A stretch of DNA of 64,000 nt, taken from Hordeum vulgare subsp. vulgare (lineage: Eukaryota > Streptophyta > Magnoliopsida > Poales > Poaceae). A program made the position numbers and the translations under genes. Under the pieces are notes generated by a model. It was not told the origin of the DNA. It saw only the letters and a list, made by a program, of their open reading frames with translations, and made no database searches. Positions 12,486-24,217 of this stretch are shown here, piece by piece. The stretch is taken from NCBI RefSeq assembly GCF_904849725.1, contig NC_058520.1:399293993-399357992 (forward strand). The letters run 5' to 3'. Numbering within the stretch: position 1 is the first letter of the stretch; each line of letters opens with the position of its first letter.

Positions 12486-13902
12486 TGTAAGTGCATCTAG
12501 TGCCCTTAGTGATTTTGGTGGTTTGAAGACTTATAGGTTAAGTAACTAATGTGTTTATAAGTATACACATGCTCTATAAGTCGCTAAGGAGTTTGAGTTA
12601 TACGATGAATATCGACCCTTGAAAATGTATGTCTTCAGCTGAAGAAATTGGTCTTATGATGAAGACTTTGATCGCGAAGAAATTGCGATGAAATTGATAT
12701 TCCTCATGAAGATATTGAAGATGAGGAATTCGGTGTGTCCTGAAGAAAATTAGTCCGAAGACTTTGAAGCGTGAAGATTTATTCTTTCTCTCTCATTTTC
12801 TTTACTCTTGAGTCATAGGAACACCGTACAGTTAAAGGGGGTCAAGGTAATACTACGGAATGAATTTCCTCATGATGCTCAACCCAAGCCTAAACCTATA
12901 AAAGCCTCAAGTGAGGAATATGAGAGACATAAGGACTATCACAGTTGAGAGTCCCGACCGTTGTCGCGATTCGCGCCACCTCACCGATCTTATCCACACC
13001 AATTATCATAATATTTAAGGGCATTTATGTCAAATCATGTCGAGGTGCTCCCAGGCTATAAATAGCCGCCCCCACAACCATTAGCTGGTTGGCTGCTCCG
13101 CAAGAAACTAACACTTGTCATTTAGAGCAACCCAATTCCTCAGAGTCTTCGAGAGTAAAACATCAAGTGAAGAAATACCCCAAACACCAAACCACAAACC
13201 AAAAACCAAGTGATTGAGCATCACTGAAGAATTTGTTCGTGTGTGGAACTGAAGCCTTTTACCTTTGAGGACCGTACATCCTCCAAACGGTTAGGCGTCA
13301 TGGTCTAGAGCAATCCAGCAGTCAATTGTGGATCGCCGGGTGACCGAGTTTGTGAGGGTTTGGAAGTCTGCCCTGAAGACTTACCACGAGTGTTGGGTGA
13401 GTACTGTGTGTCCTTAGCTCAAGGAGAATATGGTAGGGACTGTATGTCTCGGGACTGTGTGTCCTTTGGTTTCAATACCAAGCCGCTCCAAACCAGACGT
13501 ACAACTGTCACATCAGTTGGAACTAGGGCATCAACAACTGTCTTCATCGTGATACGGGTTCTATTTCTTCAAATCTTTCAATTCCTCAAATATTGTATGT
13601 TGAGGACTGTCATTGTCACTGTTTGAAGAATTTGTTGAAGACTTTCTCTGAATTTCCTCAACTTCAAATTCTTCATACCAGTTAAATCTTCACCTGCTTG
13701 TTTTGTGCATGCGTACTATGCAAAACGTGTTTCTTATTCTTCTTCTAGAAAACTGTTGTTGTAATCTTTGCACCTCTCATCCTGCGTTGTTTCTGCTGCA
13801 CGTTATTCATCAGTGAGGAATTTCCTCAAATGGAATTTCCTCAGTGATGAAATTCTAAAAATCGCCTACTCACCCCCCTCTAGTCGATATACCGCACTTT
13901 CA
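12486..13902 (+). repeat. SIRE2 5' LTR (1417 bp)
   Basis: Starts TGTAAGTGCATC, ends CGCACTTTCA, same length as the SIRE1 LTR. A TATA box is at 13056-13065. It is followed by a primer site and gag, so it is a 5' LTR, not the 3' LTR of SIRE1. Confidence 0.85.
13056..13065 (+). promoter_or_regulatory. TATA box of the SIRE2 LTR
   Basis: CTATAAATAG in the same context as 6714-6723 of SIRE1. Confidence 0.65.
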
Positions 13903-13904
13903 AT

Positions 13905-13916
13905 TGGTATCCGAGC
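13905..13916 (+). other. SIRE2 primer-binding site (one mismatch)
   Basis: TGGTATCCGAGC; it differs by one base from the SIRE1 site TGGTATCAGAGC. Confidence 0.8.
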
Positions 13917-13969
13917 AAGGTACTCCCTTGTTCTGTGTGATTTTGGTTTAACCACCTGGAGTTTTAGTT

Positions 13970-14684
13970 ATGTCGACTACACGTATGATCAAGGTTACTG
14001 TACGATGTCCTGCCTTCGAAGGAAAGGACTTTCCCTACTGGAATACCAAGATGCAGATGCATCTTCAAGCTATTGACAATGATCTCTCGTACATTGTGGA
14101 ACATGGCATTCCCTCCATCGTTGCTACTGTCTCTGCCGCTGATGTGAAGAAATTCAAGCAACTTGATTCTCAAGAGAAGAATATCATCTGTGGCCATCTG
14201 AGCAAAGGTCAGTATGGCAGAGTGAGTGCTTTGGGCACAGCGAAGCTTATCTCGGATAGGTTGTCCAAAGTTAATGAAGGAATTTCAACTCAGCGTGACT
14301 CTATGTGTTAATGTTCTTCCCAATCTCTTCAATCGCTTCAAGAGGCTTGACAATGAAAGCTGCCAAGATAGCTTTGATCGCCTCACTGACATCTCAAATG
14401 AACTGCAAGCACTAGGAGCTCGATACATTATTGACCATGAAGTAGTGAAGAAACTGCTAAGATCTGTGGATTCATCATTTGATACACTGGTTCTGATGAT
14501 TCAAGAAAGAGCAGACTATAAGATGCTTGATCCTGCTGAAATACTCAAAAGACTAAATACTCTTGAATTCCAACAGAAAGAAAAGAGAGATCTGTATGGA
14601 CCAAGCTACTCTAGACCTCGTGCGCTGAAGGCCAAAGCAATTTCCTCGTCTAAAGAAGAAGACTCAGATTGCAGCATTGGTGAT
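13970..14684 (+). pseudogene. gag: SIRE2 gag, truncated and frameshifted
   Basis: Starts at ATG 13970 (MSTTRMIKV). It keeps the N-terminal region that is broken in SIRE1, including CAG where SIRE1 has TAG. A one-base insertion near 14305 (relative to SIRE1) ends the first frame at 14309-14311. The second frame (14226-14768) carries on with the same capsid-like region (FKRLDNESCQD, LDSSFDTLVLMIQERADYKMLDP-type motifs) until the Tat1 LTR at 14685. The zinc knuckle and everything after it are displaced. Confidence 0.8.
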
Positions 14685-15235
14685 TGTTGGGGATATTACC
14701 TGCAGTATGACCCGCCCTGCTGGGCCGGGTCAGGAAAGCGGCGGCTCATATATACATGGTCAGTATAAGCCTTGGCTCGGGCCTGAGATTTGCAAGAAGG
14801 CGTTCGTGAAGGAGGGCCGCCAGGGCCCTTGAGCCGGATGGCGTTTCAGGACTGAGGGAGAGGATAAGTCGCCAAGGAGGTTTCCTGGCTTGGAAAACAC
14901 GGCGACTTAGAGATATGGAAGGCCACGATTTGTAACGTGGCCAGGAATTTGTAAACCCAGGAGCCTCGACCTGTATATAAAGGTGAGTCTCTAGGGCGGA
15001 TAGGTTAGGTTAGAAATCATCAAGTGCTAGGTCACGCAAGTTACGCCCTCCTTGTAATCGAATCCACCATCAATATACACAAAGCAGGATGTAGGCTTTT
15101 ACCTCCATCGGAGGGGCTGAACCTGGGTAAACCTGAGTCTCGCTTCCGCTCACCCTCTTTGAGTCACCACCAAGGTGCGATGGCTCCATCACTAAGTCCT
15201 TTCACAAGGACATCTGCTGTGACAAAACCACGACA
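14685..15235 (+). repeat. Tat1 5' LTR (551 bp)
   Basis: Starts TGTTGGGGATATTACC and ends CACGACA, with the primer site three bases later. A TATA box lies at 14974-14982. An ORF starting inside it (15024) is only the upstream extension of the gag frame. Confidence 0.8.
14974..14982 (+). promoter_or_regulatory. TATA box of the Tat1 LTR
   Basis: TATATAAAG lies about 260 bases before the LTR end, a usual place for a short Gypsy LTR promoter. Confidence 0.65.
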
Positions 15236-15237
15236 GT

Positions 15238-15254
15238 TGGAGCCCACCATGGGG
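15238..15254 (+). other. Tat1 primer-binding site
   Basis: TGGAGCCCACCATGGGG, just past the LTR end. The Tat2 equivalent at 21242 is TGGCGCCCACCGTGGGG. Confidence 0.75.
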
Positions 15255-15323
15255 CCTGCGCACGGTAGAGTTGAGTTCCTGAAGGGAGCCCTACCACGGT
15301 TAGGAAGCTACGTGGTCGGCATC

Positions 15324-17451
15324 ATGACGAAGAGCCACCGTGGAAGGTACTACATCGACAACTCTCGGTGGGGACCTGAGGCCGATTCGATTGAATCTGG
15401 ATACAGGGTCCCCTCCGGCAAGATTCCCATTTTCATCGGCAAGATTGGGTCTCCCATGCCTGAGCCGGACACCCTCACTGACATCGTCGAGCCGGCCTTG
15501 TACGCCCATCCCGCCAACCATAAGGTTAGGAAACACCATGCTTTCGTTGGTTTTACACAAGGAACCGACCTACCGAACGAGCCGGTGATCCAGGAAATCA
15601 CCCCCATCAATTCGGACGACGAGTCATCCATTGGTGACACATATTCGATCTACCCTCTCCACGAAAGAAAACTCGGGGGGTTGCCCGAAGCAGCAATCTG
15701 TGAGGATGTTGAAGGTCCCCACCGTCAAGTCGCCATCTACATGGCAGGAGCAGCGCTGCCTCAGCCAAGCGCGATGGGTAACAATGAAGCCAGTGGATTA
15801 GGGAAGACTCCGGCTCAAGCTATGGAGGATCTGGTAGTAGAGATGGGCAAACTCATGGCGATCGATGTGACGGCGGATAACCAGGAAGCGGTCAACAACG
15901 AGTGAACAAAACTAAGGGAAGAGATGGCCAAAATCCAACGCGACATAGAAGGAGAAGCCGCCAGGATGGCAACGCAGCGGGCCCAGATCACCGCAGAGAC
16001 AAAATGGCTGAATGTTGAGGGATGGCGGCTTGAGCAACAGCAGCGCGCCTCTGATGCGGTCCACCAGAGGATGCATCATAACCGTCTACCTGCCGATTTA
16101 AACCCAACTCGGCTCTTCGACAGCCCACATACCCCTGGAATGAAGCCCAATCAACCATGGCAGGTCGCCCCAGGAGGCGATCCGGCTCGGCCACCGCTTA
16201 ACCCATAGCCGCCTCTGCCGTCGGTGGCTCATGCACCCTGTTTCCAGACACCGTGGGGTCACTTCTCGAACCCCGTCGACAATATGCTAGCACCAACCCG
16301 CCACCTTGAATCTCTCCCCATTCACGAAAACTCTCCGGCTGAGGTGGAGGCAAGAAACGCCATCGAGATGCTGAAAACAACGGTAGTGCACCAGGCGCAG
16401 TACTCATATAGCCGCGAGCGGCTACACTCCACGCCTAGGCGAGTCACACCAGGAGTCGCCATGATGATCCGCCCGCAGTATCCAGCGAACAACGACGTTT
16501 GCCGCAGATCAATCCGACCGGGATGCCCGACACACGGGCTCAGGATCTTGTGGATGCGGCACGAGCCGCTCGCCTGATGGAAACGACGGCCGCGGGGGGT
16601 CAGGTTATCCGTCTTACACCTTGCCTTCCCCCGCGCTAGCCGAAACAGGGGACATGCACGTCGGGATACCTTGTCTAGCACCCGCCCTTCGCAACGAGCG
16701 TATGCCGAAAGATTTCAAAGGTCCACGGAAGGTGCCCAATTACATGCCGGACCTAGAGCCAGGTGCATGGATTGAGAGTTACGAGCTTGCAATGGATATG
16801 CTCGATGTGAGTGAGGTGGTCTGCGCTAAGTATTTCACCATGATGCTTGAAGGAACAACGCGCACATGGCAGAAGAATCTGCTGCCCAACTCCATCAACA
16901 CCTGGGCCGAGTTGAAGGAACGTTTCTTCAAACATTTCAGAGGGACTTGCAAGCGCCCGATGACTATCATTGACTTACAACACTGTGTCCAACGTCCTGA
17001 CGAGTCGGCCCACCACTCGACACGGCGAGTGGTGGAAGTGATCCATTCATCAGATGGCATCTCGGCGGCTCAAGCCGTGCTGATCTTGGAGAAAAATTAT
17101 CACTACGAGCCTTTGGTGCTGAAGCTTGGGCGGCTCAAACGAAGAGTGCATGACATGGGGGAATTGATGGACACCCTGACTAGGTATGCTGAATCAGATG
17201 ACACCAAAGATGTCGGGGAGGATGACGACAAAGCCAGCACCGCCAGGAGAGGCGAGTCATCGAGAAATCACCCTCAGTTCCAGGGGCGAGGCAACCAGAA
17301 CCCTGGGGGACAAGGGAGAAAGAGACAGCATGAAGGCGTCACGGATTTCGTCGCTAACACTAACGCGGGGAACGGGAACCAACGTCAGAAGAAAAGGGGT
17401 TTCAGCGGGAATAAGCCACGCAACTATCATGAGATTCTCAAGGGCCCCTGC
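15324..17451 (+). pseudogene. gag: Tat1 gag (broken and truncated)
   Basis: Start chosen at ATG 15324 (MTKSHRGRYY), past the primer site; an ATG at 15249 overlaps the primer site and is less likely. One frame is interrupted by TGA at 15903 and TAG at 16206, then shifts near 16560-16620. From 16621 the retrotransposon-gag (PF03732-type) core is clear: WIESYELAMDML, LEGTTRTWQKNL, FKHFRGTCKRP, then LLEKNY-like and RRVHDMGEL motifs and a basic, Arg/Gln/Gly-rich tail (GRGNQNPGGQGRKRQ). The frame ends at ILKGPC where the Athila-like LTR begins, so the Cys/His segment that normally follows is displaced. Confidence 0.8.
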
Positions 17452-18858
17452 TGATGTCCCACAAGCGTATGGGATCGCAACAGTTTTCGAGGGTAGACTA
17501 TTCAACCCAAATTTATAGATTCGCTCACAAGGGGAAGCTAAAGAATATTCTCAAGTATTAGCAGCTGAGTTGTCAATTCAACCACACCTGAAAGATTAGT
17601 GTCTACAAGCAAAGCATCAGTAGCAAGGTAGTAAGATAGCAACGACACCAGAAAAAGCTTTGACAATTCCCAGCAACGGCGCCAGAAAAAGCCTTATTGA
17701 CGGGATGTTAACGCCAACAAAATCTTGCAACAAGTAACAACAGACTGGCAAGGAACAGTTGTAGCAGCAACAACAAAGTAACAAGTAACATCAGTAGTGA
17801 CAACAACAAAGTGGCAGCAGCAGCAAAGTGGCCCAATCCCTCTTGTAGCAAGGGACAAGCCTAGGCAAAGTAACGTAGCGAGAACTAGTAGTAAAAGACT
17901 CGTAGACAGTGGATCGGTGATGGATGAGTGTGACGGATGTGATTCATCATGTAACAGCTATAACACAGAGAGATAAGTAACTAGCTCCCGTTCGTCAATC
18001 TAATGTAGGCATGTATTCCGTATGTAGTCATACGTGCTTAGGGAAAAGAACTTGCATGACATCTATTGTCCATCCCTCCCGTGGCAGCGGGGTCCTAATG
18101 GAAACTACGGGATATTAAGGTTCTCCTTTTAATAAAGAACCGGACCAACGCATTAACACGTGGTGAATACATGAACTCCTCATACTATGGTCATCTCCGG
18201 GAGTGGTTCCGGCTATTGTCACTCCGGGGTTGCCGGGTCATAACACATAGTAGGTGACTACAACTTGCAAGATAGGATCTAAAACACACATATATTGGCG
18301 ACAACATAATAGGTTTAGATCTGAAATCATGGCACTCGGGCCCTAGTGACAAGCATTAAGCATAGCCAAGTAGTAGCAACATCAATCTAGAACATAGTGG
18401 ATACTAGGGATCAATCCCCGTCGAAAACTAACTCGATTACATGATAGATCTCATCCAACTCATCACTGTCCAGCAAGCCTACGATGAGATTACTCACGAA
18501 CGATGAAGAGCATCATGGAATTGTCGATGGAGAAAGGTTGATGATGACGATGGCGACAATTTCCCCTCTCTGGAGCCCGAAACGGACTCCAGATCTGCCC
18601 TCCAGATGAAGAACAGGATGTGGCGGCGCCTCCGTATCGCAAAACACGATGAAACCTTCTCTCTCATTTTTTTCCACGCGAACGGAAGATATAGGACTGA
18701 GATTGGGGGCGGTGGTGCCACGTGGGCCCCACAAGCCCTCATGGCGCGGCCATAGGGAGTGGCATGCTTTCATTGTCAACGCAATGACCAAGAGTTCTCA
18801 ATATCTTCCACGCTACACATGCTATAGGCGGTTCCCAAACAGAAAAGTAAAGTTTTGA
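17452..18858 (-). repeat. Probable 3' LTR of the Athila-like fragment
   Basis: On + it begins TGATGTCCCACAAGCG. On -, it is preceded by the purine tract GGTGGTGGGGGAG, which fits a polypurine tract before a 3' LTR. The 18858 boundary is approximate because I do not see a clean TG there. Two primer-site-like sequences lie inside it at 17645-17690. Confidence 0.5.
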
Positions 18859-19744
18859 CTCCCCCACCACCAATCAATCACACTCCACGGCTAGCCGAAT
18901 CCTCGGGTACCGTCCAAACCAACATCAATCCTGGGGGAGTTTTGTTTGCAATTATCTTTTCGATTTGAGTATGGAACTGGGAATTCCAATTGCTGACCCC
19001 TTTCTCGTGAATGATAGTGAATAAACACATATCGAGGATAACATGCCTAGCATGGAAGATACCAATAGCCCCCTGTCACCACATGAGCAGTTCGGGCATG
19101 CAAAACAGATTATTTCTTGAAGATTTAGAGAATGGCACATGCAAATTTACTTGGAACGGCAGGTAGATACCGCACATAGGTAGGTATGGTGGACTCATAT
19201 GGCACAACTTTGGGTTTATGGAGGTGGATGCACAAGCAGTATTCCCACTTAGTACAAGTGAAGGCTAGCAAAAGACTGGGAAGCGACCAACTAGAGAGAA
19301 CAACGGTCATCAAAATGCATTGAGAGTAACTAACATTGAATGCAAGCATGAGTAGGACATAAATCATCATGAACATGAACATCATAGAGGCTATGTTGAT
19401 TTTGTTTCAACTACATGCGTGAACATGCGCCAAGTCAAGCCACTTGAAACATTCAAAGGAGGATACCATCCTATCATACTACATCATAGTCATCTCAACA
19501 TTCATGTGGGCAACCAAGACAGACCATTATAAGCTCCTAGCTAAGTAAGCATGGCATAAGCAACTATGATATCTAAGTTGTCATTGGAAACATGTTTCTC
19601 TCACAACAAAGCTGAATCAGGCATGATGAGCTACTCATATTTACAAAAACAAAATAGATCGAGTTCATACCAGATTTTCCAGGCTCAGTCACTTCATCAT
19701 ATATCGTCATTATTGCCTTTCACTTGGACGACCGAACGAGTACC
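18859..19744 (-). repeat. Non-coding internal region of the Athila-like fragment
   Basis: Lies between the polypurine-like tract and the gag remnant. No ORF, domain or RNA gene is visible. Confidence 0.5.
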
Positions 19745-20157
19745 CTAACTAAATACCAGGTTATAAATCATCCAACCACCTATATCTCTATCAAGAAAGT
19801 CATGGCGAACCATGCTATCGTAATCTAGATATCTCTCGGGAAGAAGCATCTCTTCTTCCTCCTCGAGTCTAATGGGTATCTCAAAGTGTCTAGCAAGACG
19901 AGTAGCGTAGATACCTCCATAGACAACACCTTTAGAACGGTTCAGGTTCAACCGTTGAGCTACTATAGCTCCCAATCTATAAGTTTTATCGTTATAAAGG
20001 GCTTCGCGCAAGACCGCAAGATCTGGGGAACTAAGTGACCCAGCTTTCCCACGGCCAATCAAACATTTTCCCACAAATAGTGAGAAGTACCGAAGCATGG
20101 GAAAATGAATCCTAGCAGCTCTAGCGCAAGACACTCCTCTCTCCTCTCTCCTCTCCT
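19745..20157 (-). pseudogene. gag: Athila-type gag remnant
   Basis: The minus frame encodes motifs such as LFVGKCLIGRGKAGSLS, YRLGAIVAQRL and GGIYATRLARHFEIPIR, which resemble the ATHILA ORF-1 family (PF03078) of plant Athila Gypsy elements. The open frame extends to 20191, but the part beyond 20157 lies in the Tat2 LTR, so the real N-terminus is missing. It ends at a TGA-type stop at 19745 with only about 137 Athila-derived residues left. In intact elements this protein is gag-like; here it is a remnant. Confidence 0.65.
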
Positions 20158-21239
20158 TGTCGGGGGGATAACCCCAGGGTAGGCTCATCAAGCCTTCTCC
20201 TTCATTTCCGGCCCAAAGGACATGAACATATACAGTTTCCCAAGGCCCAAGTCTTCCGGCCGGTTAGGCTGTGCCCACCGGCTAGAGGACAAGGCGTCCA
20301 TCCATCTGTCCGGCCAGGCAACCCCTGTCGGCTACAGTCGAGGCGGTTACTTCTTCTGAGCCGACCTGGTCCAGCCAGCCGGCTAGGAATGAGATGGCCG
20401 CACCCAAGCCGACTGGTCAAGCAGGCTAGCAGGCCAAGGATCACAAGTCACATAAGATCGTAGGTCAGGATGAGACCTTACGACTAAAGGTAGCTACACG
20501 TCAGCAAAGGTACTGGATCGGGGCGCCCGGCAGATACGAGCGTCGGCGGCCACGTCGCTGACCTACCCCGGCTCTGATCCATCACCTAGCATAGTGTCGG
20601 TCCATCGCACTCCCACTCCATTACTGCACTCGGCGTGGGGAACAGTGGAGGCGGTCGTACTACCTTCCCATGACGAATCTCGCTGGACGACGCTTGACGT
20701 ACAGCGTGTGCTCGGCGTCAACCTTACGCGAGAGCTTCATTGGCCAACCGGCGGGTCCCACTGCCAATCGAAACCATGCAGTCGGCGGGCCCCTCAAGCG
20801 ACAAGACAAGACTCTAGTGGGCCCCTGGCCAGCCGGCGAGGCTTCCAGCCGGGTCCCACATTTGTACCCTTTATCCATATTGTAGGCCGGCGGGTTCGTC
20901 TATAACCCCCCCCCCCCGGTCACCCTCCATGCAGGGGGCTGATCATGCCACAATCAAACAACACTACACACTCACCAACCACAGAGAGAGAGGCAGAGAT
21001 GAGTTGGCTGCTCCCCTCTCCCTCCTCCCAACACAGCTCCAGGAGCAACCCTGTACTCTGTTCATACACATCAAACACTCCGGCAGGACTAGGGGTATTA
21101 TCTCTACGGAGAGCCCTGAACCTGGGTACATCGAGCGTTCCATGCATGTATCAACCTCGTTCCCAGCGCCCACCTTTGTCCCTTCGGTTCTCACCGACTT
21201 TAGCCTACCTATGACATATGTTGTGAGTATTCACCGACA
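20158..21239 (+). repeat. Tat2 5' LTR (1082 bp)
   Basis: Starts TGTCGGGGGGATAACCCC and ends TCACCGACA, followed by a primer site. The first 160 bp match 55698-55860 closely. A TATAAC after a GC-rich stretch at about 20901 and a C12 tract at 20906-20917 mark the probable promoter. Bases 20153-20157 (ctcct) are the candidate target duplication. Confidence 0.85.
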
Positions 21240-21241
21240 TT

Positions 21242-21258
21242 TGGCGCCCACCGTGGGG
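21242..21258 (+). other. Tat2 primer-binding site
   Basis: TGGCGCCCACCGTGGGG, three bases past the LTR end; typical of grass Tat Gypsy elements. Confidence 0.85.
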
Positions 21259-21342
21259 CCGATCGCGGCATCGGCTAGCTTTACGCGCTGGGCGGGGCCC
21301 CGCACCTACACCACGGGATGCATCACGTCCGGATCGGTTTGC

Positions 21343-22388
21343 ATGCCCGTGGAGCCCGCTTTTGACAAGGCAACACCGATGATGATCGACGTCCCCATCC
21401 GCCATGCGGATTCAAACGAAGATTCTGACGACGTTGCCGCTATGGAGAACCTCAGCGTTCTCTTCAGCGACCTACGTCTCAACGACGGTCCGCGCTACTT
21501 CGGCGAGGACTTTGACGTTGAGGCGCTCTACGCCAGCTTCAGCAGGCTCTCTATCGCTAAGACGCCTGTCCATGATGTATATCCCAGCAACGTCCTTGTC
21601 TTCGACGGCCCTCCGCCGTTGATGGGGTTCTTTACCCCATACCACGTTGCTGCCGTCTCCAACACCGTGGAGGTGATGGTTATCGGCGCCGGCACCAGCA
21701 CGGCTCCCGGCAAGGCATCAGCAGATGCTGGTGAGCCTGCTGTTGCCACCGCCGATACTCTTCAGGATGCCATCGCCTGCCTGAAGACACCCGTCGCGGC
21801 TTCCGCAAACCCTGCTAATGCCCGGGCCTCACTGGAGGAGGCTCACAAGCGTATCCTGGAGGAGGGCATCGCCATAGCCTCGCAAAGCGTCGGATGGAGG
21901 CTACACAGCGCGAGTATAACTCCGCATACGACCTTACTCCGATTTCCGAGGCCCCTAGCCAGCTTGGAACGGTCCGCAGCCGCGGCCGGTTCGTTGCCGA
22001 AGTCCTAGGTGGCGACCTGCCCACCTACGAGATCCCTGCAGCCAACATATGAGCGGCTCAGGCATCCATGGAGGAGATGGCGAGCTTGGAAGGCAACGAG
22101 CGCGCTTTCCAGGAGAAGCGGGTCAAGGACCTCCTTGACGCCGCCAACCAGCAACACGCTCGGCTGAACCCCGGTCAAGCCCAGTCGGAGTCTCCGAGAC
22201 CCAACCCCGGAGCACGCCGCAACCTAAGCGGTCAGCACCATGCAGAAGGATCTTCCTCGCATCGCGCCTCCGGCTGGAGGGGCGAGGGAAGTGAAGACCG
22301 GCGCTCCGAGCGCCAGAGCGAGCACACTTCGGGCTTGCGTCGCGGAGGTGACGAGGGCGATTCGGAGTGTGAGACTCTTCCCCGCTAA
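21343..22388 (+). pseudogene. gag: Tat2 gag N-terminal region
   Basis: Begins at about ATG 21343 (MPVEPAFDKATPMM); upstream frame is LTR and leader. An Asp/Glu- and Ala-rich region of unknown fold leads to a frameshift near 21890. It continues in a second frame through 22388 with one TGA near 22050. The last part (MEEMASLEGNERAFQEKRVKDLLDAANQQ, given here in two motifs: MEEMASLEGN and KRVKDLLDAANQQ) looks helical. Then come Arg/Ser/Glu-rich sequences. It precedes the gag core, as in other Tat elements. Confidence 0.65.
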
Positions 22389-22507
22389 GAACTCACGTCT
22401 CTGGTTCGCGAGGCGCCTCCCCTCTCGCCACTCGGGCTGGCGCTCACACTTCCCAGGATGATCGGGACACTCGCCGGCGTCTCATCATCCTTGCCCAGTC
22501 GGCCCTC

Positions 22508-23299
22508 CTAGAGGAAGACGGTCCCATCGGTCCGGTCTGCTTCGGTCCCCGGATCCGAGGGGAGCCGTTCCCCCGAGGTTTCACCTTGCCTCGGGACACG
22601 CCCAAATACAATCGCACGGCCAAGCCACAAGACTGGCTGATTGACTACACCATGGCCGTCGGCATTGCCAGGGGCAACAAGCGCGTAGAGGTCCTCTACG
22701 TGCCGCTCATGTTGGCCGGCTCGGCCCGGACTTGGCTTAACAGCCTTCCGGCTGGCAGCGTCAATTCTTGGGTAGACATCAAGGAGGCGTTCGTCCACAA
22801 CTTTACAGGCACCTACAAGCGCCCTGGCCGGCCCCGTGAGCTGTCCATGTGCATCCAGAAGCCCGACGAACCCCTTCACAACTACGTCACCCGGTGGACA
22901 GAGCTCCGCAACTCCTGCGAGGGGGTGCATGAGGTACAAGCCATCCAGTGCTTCATCGACGGTTGCCGAGACGGCACACTCCTCAAGCACAAGCTTATGT
23001 GCTCCGAGCCCACCTCTCTGGCGGTGCTCATGGCCAAGGCGGACAAATACGCCACGGCCGACTCGGCGATGCGCGTCAAGGTGACCGCCTCGGACAAGGC
23101 TATCCCTACACCGGCTACTCCCAAGCCGGCTGGGGACAACCAAGGCGGCCAAAACAACAACAAGCGCAAGGCGGATCAGATGGATTCCCGCTCCAACAGC
23201 AAGTTGGTGGCCAGCGTGGAGGGCGAAACATCGGCTCCTCAAGCCGGCCCTCCGCGAAAGCGTCCCAACCGGAACAACACCAACTGGCTGCCCAAGTAG
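22508..23299 (+). pseudogene. gag: Tat2 gag core
   Basis: From about 22560 the frame carries the retrotransposon-gag domain: DWLIDYTMAVGIARGN, VPLMLAGSARTWLNSLP, SWVDIKEAFVHNFTGTYKRP, FIDGCRDGTLLKHKL, then MAKADKYATAD and a basic tail (NNNKRKAD, PRKRPNRNN). This packs the RNA in the particle. TAG at 23297 ends the frame; the next part, AFEQLLDTPC, continues in frame with another TAG. A 381-residue frame on the opposite strand across this region is a shadow. Confidence 0.8.
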
Positions 23300-23554
23300 G
23301 CCTTCGAGCAGCTGCTCGACACCCCCTGCTAGATACATTCTGGGGCGCAGCCGTCCACCCATACCCTTCGACAGTGCAGCTTCGCACGCCGGCTGGAAGG
23401 GGTTGGCCTGCTGGCTCCCCCAGGTGTGCAGGCGGCACCTCGTGCACCGGCTCTTGGCCACGCTCCGGCTCCACCGCCGCCGCCTCAAGACGACTAACCT
23501 CATCAAGACAAAGCGTTCGTCGTCTTCACCAGTGAAGGCGACGACAAGCACAGC

Positions 23555-24217
23555 TTGCACCAGAGGCGGCGTGAGGTGAATGCCATGGTTCCCCCGGTTC
23601 CCCAATACATGCATTGGTCGGAGAAACCAATTACATGGAGCCGGGTGGACCATCCTGCGGTGATGCCCAACCCGGGGTCATACGCGCTCGTCCTCGACCC
23701 CACCTTCGCCTCCAAGAGGCTCACCTACAGATTCTCCCGGGTGTTGGTCGACGACGGCAGCAGCATCAACATCCTCTACCTCGACACTCTCCTCAAGCTC
23801 GGACTCAAGGAGACAGACGTCCTACCGACCAGTACTGTCTTCCATGGCATCATGCCTGGGCAGCCCTGCTCGCCCATTGGTAAGATCCAGCTGGACGTCC
23901 TCTTCGGCGACAAAGCTCACTTCCGCCGAGAGTCCATATGGTTCGAGGTAGTGGACCTCAGCAACCCGTATCACGCGCTGCTGGGAAGACCGGCTCTGGC
24001 CAAGTTTATGGCTATTCTGCACTATGCCTACCTGAAGATGAAGATGCCGGGTCCCAAGGGCATCATCACTGTTGTTGGCGACTACAAGAAGTCGCTCGAG
24101 TGTGCCCAAGATAGCAGCCGCCTCGCCGACACCTTGGTGATTGCTGAGGAGAAGCGGCAGATCGACCGGCTCGTGGCCCAGGCTACTGAGCAGGAGAATG
24201 TGTATCGCCTACACTAG
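23555..24217 (+). pseudogene. pol: Tat2 protease
   Basis: Retroviral-type aspartic protease region: SRVLVDDGSSINILYLDTL contains the Asp-x-Gly-Ser active-site motif, followed by VLFGDKAHFRRESIWFEV and HALLGRPALAKFMAI, the second conserved block of Tat proteases. The frame ends with TAG at 24215 very close to the start of RT motifs. The spacer normally found between them is therefore probably deleted. Confidence 0.75.

Larger units (their letters stand above)
12486..14684 (+). mobile_element. SIRE2: second SIRE-like Copia, inserted in SIRE1 RT
   Basis: An LTR, primer site and gag start of the same family as SIRE1 follow directly on SIRE1's RT codons. Bases 12481-12485 (ggtat) are the candidate target duplication. 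The copy is interrupted in gag at 14685 by the Tat1 LTR. Confidence 0.85.
14685..17451 (+). mobile_element. Tat1: 5' part of a Tat-like Gypsy element, inserted in SIRE2 gag
   Basis: A 551 bp LTR, a primer site of the TGGMGCCCACC type common in grass Tat Gypsy elements, and a long gag that ends at 17451, where an Athila-like LTR begins. No pol is present. Bases 14680-14684 (gtgat) are the candidate target duplication. Confidence 0.8.
17452..20157 (-). mobile_element. Athila-like Gypsy fragment, inserted in Tat1 gag
   Basis: The minus-strand order is gag remnant (20157-19745), non-coding internal sequence, purine-rich tract near 18877-18860, then an LTR ending at 17452. The 17452 border falls inside the Tat1 gag codons; 17447-17451 (cctgc) is the candidate target duplication. 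The right side is cut at 20158 by the Tat2 LTR. No pol is seen between gag and LTR, so the copy is deleted or belongs to a non-autonomous family. The LTR matches my memory of a very abundant Triticeae repeat beginning TGATAACCC..., but I cannot name it safely. Confidence 0.65.

Noticed and set aside
12486..13902. 3' LTR of SIRE1
   Set aside because: It begins in the middle of SIRE1 RT with no RNase H or polypurine tract before it, and is followed by a primer site and gag.
22508..23653. 381-residue minus-strand ORF
   Set aside because: It overlaps the Tat2 gag core, whose + frame has clear gag motifs; the minus frame is a GC-rich shadow with no recognised domain.
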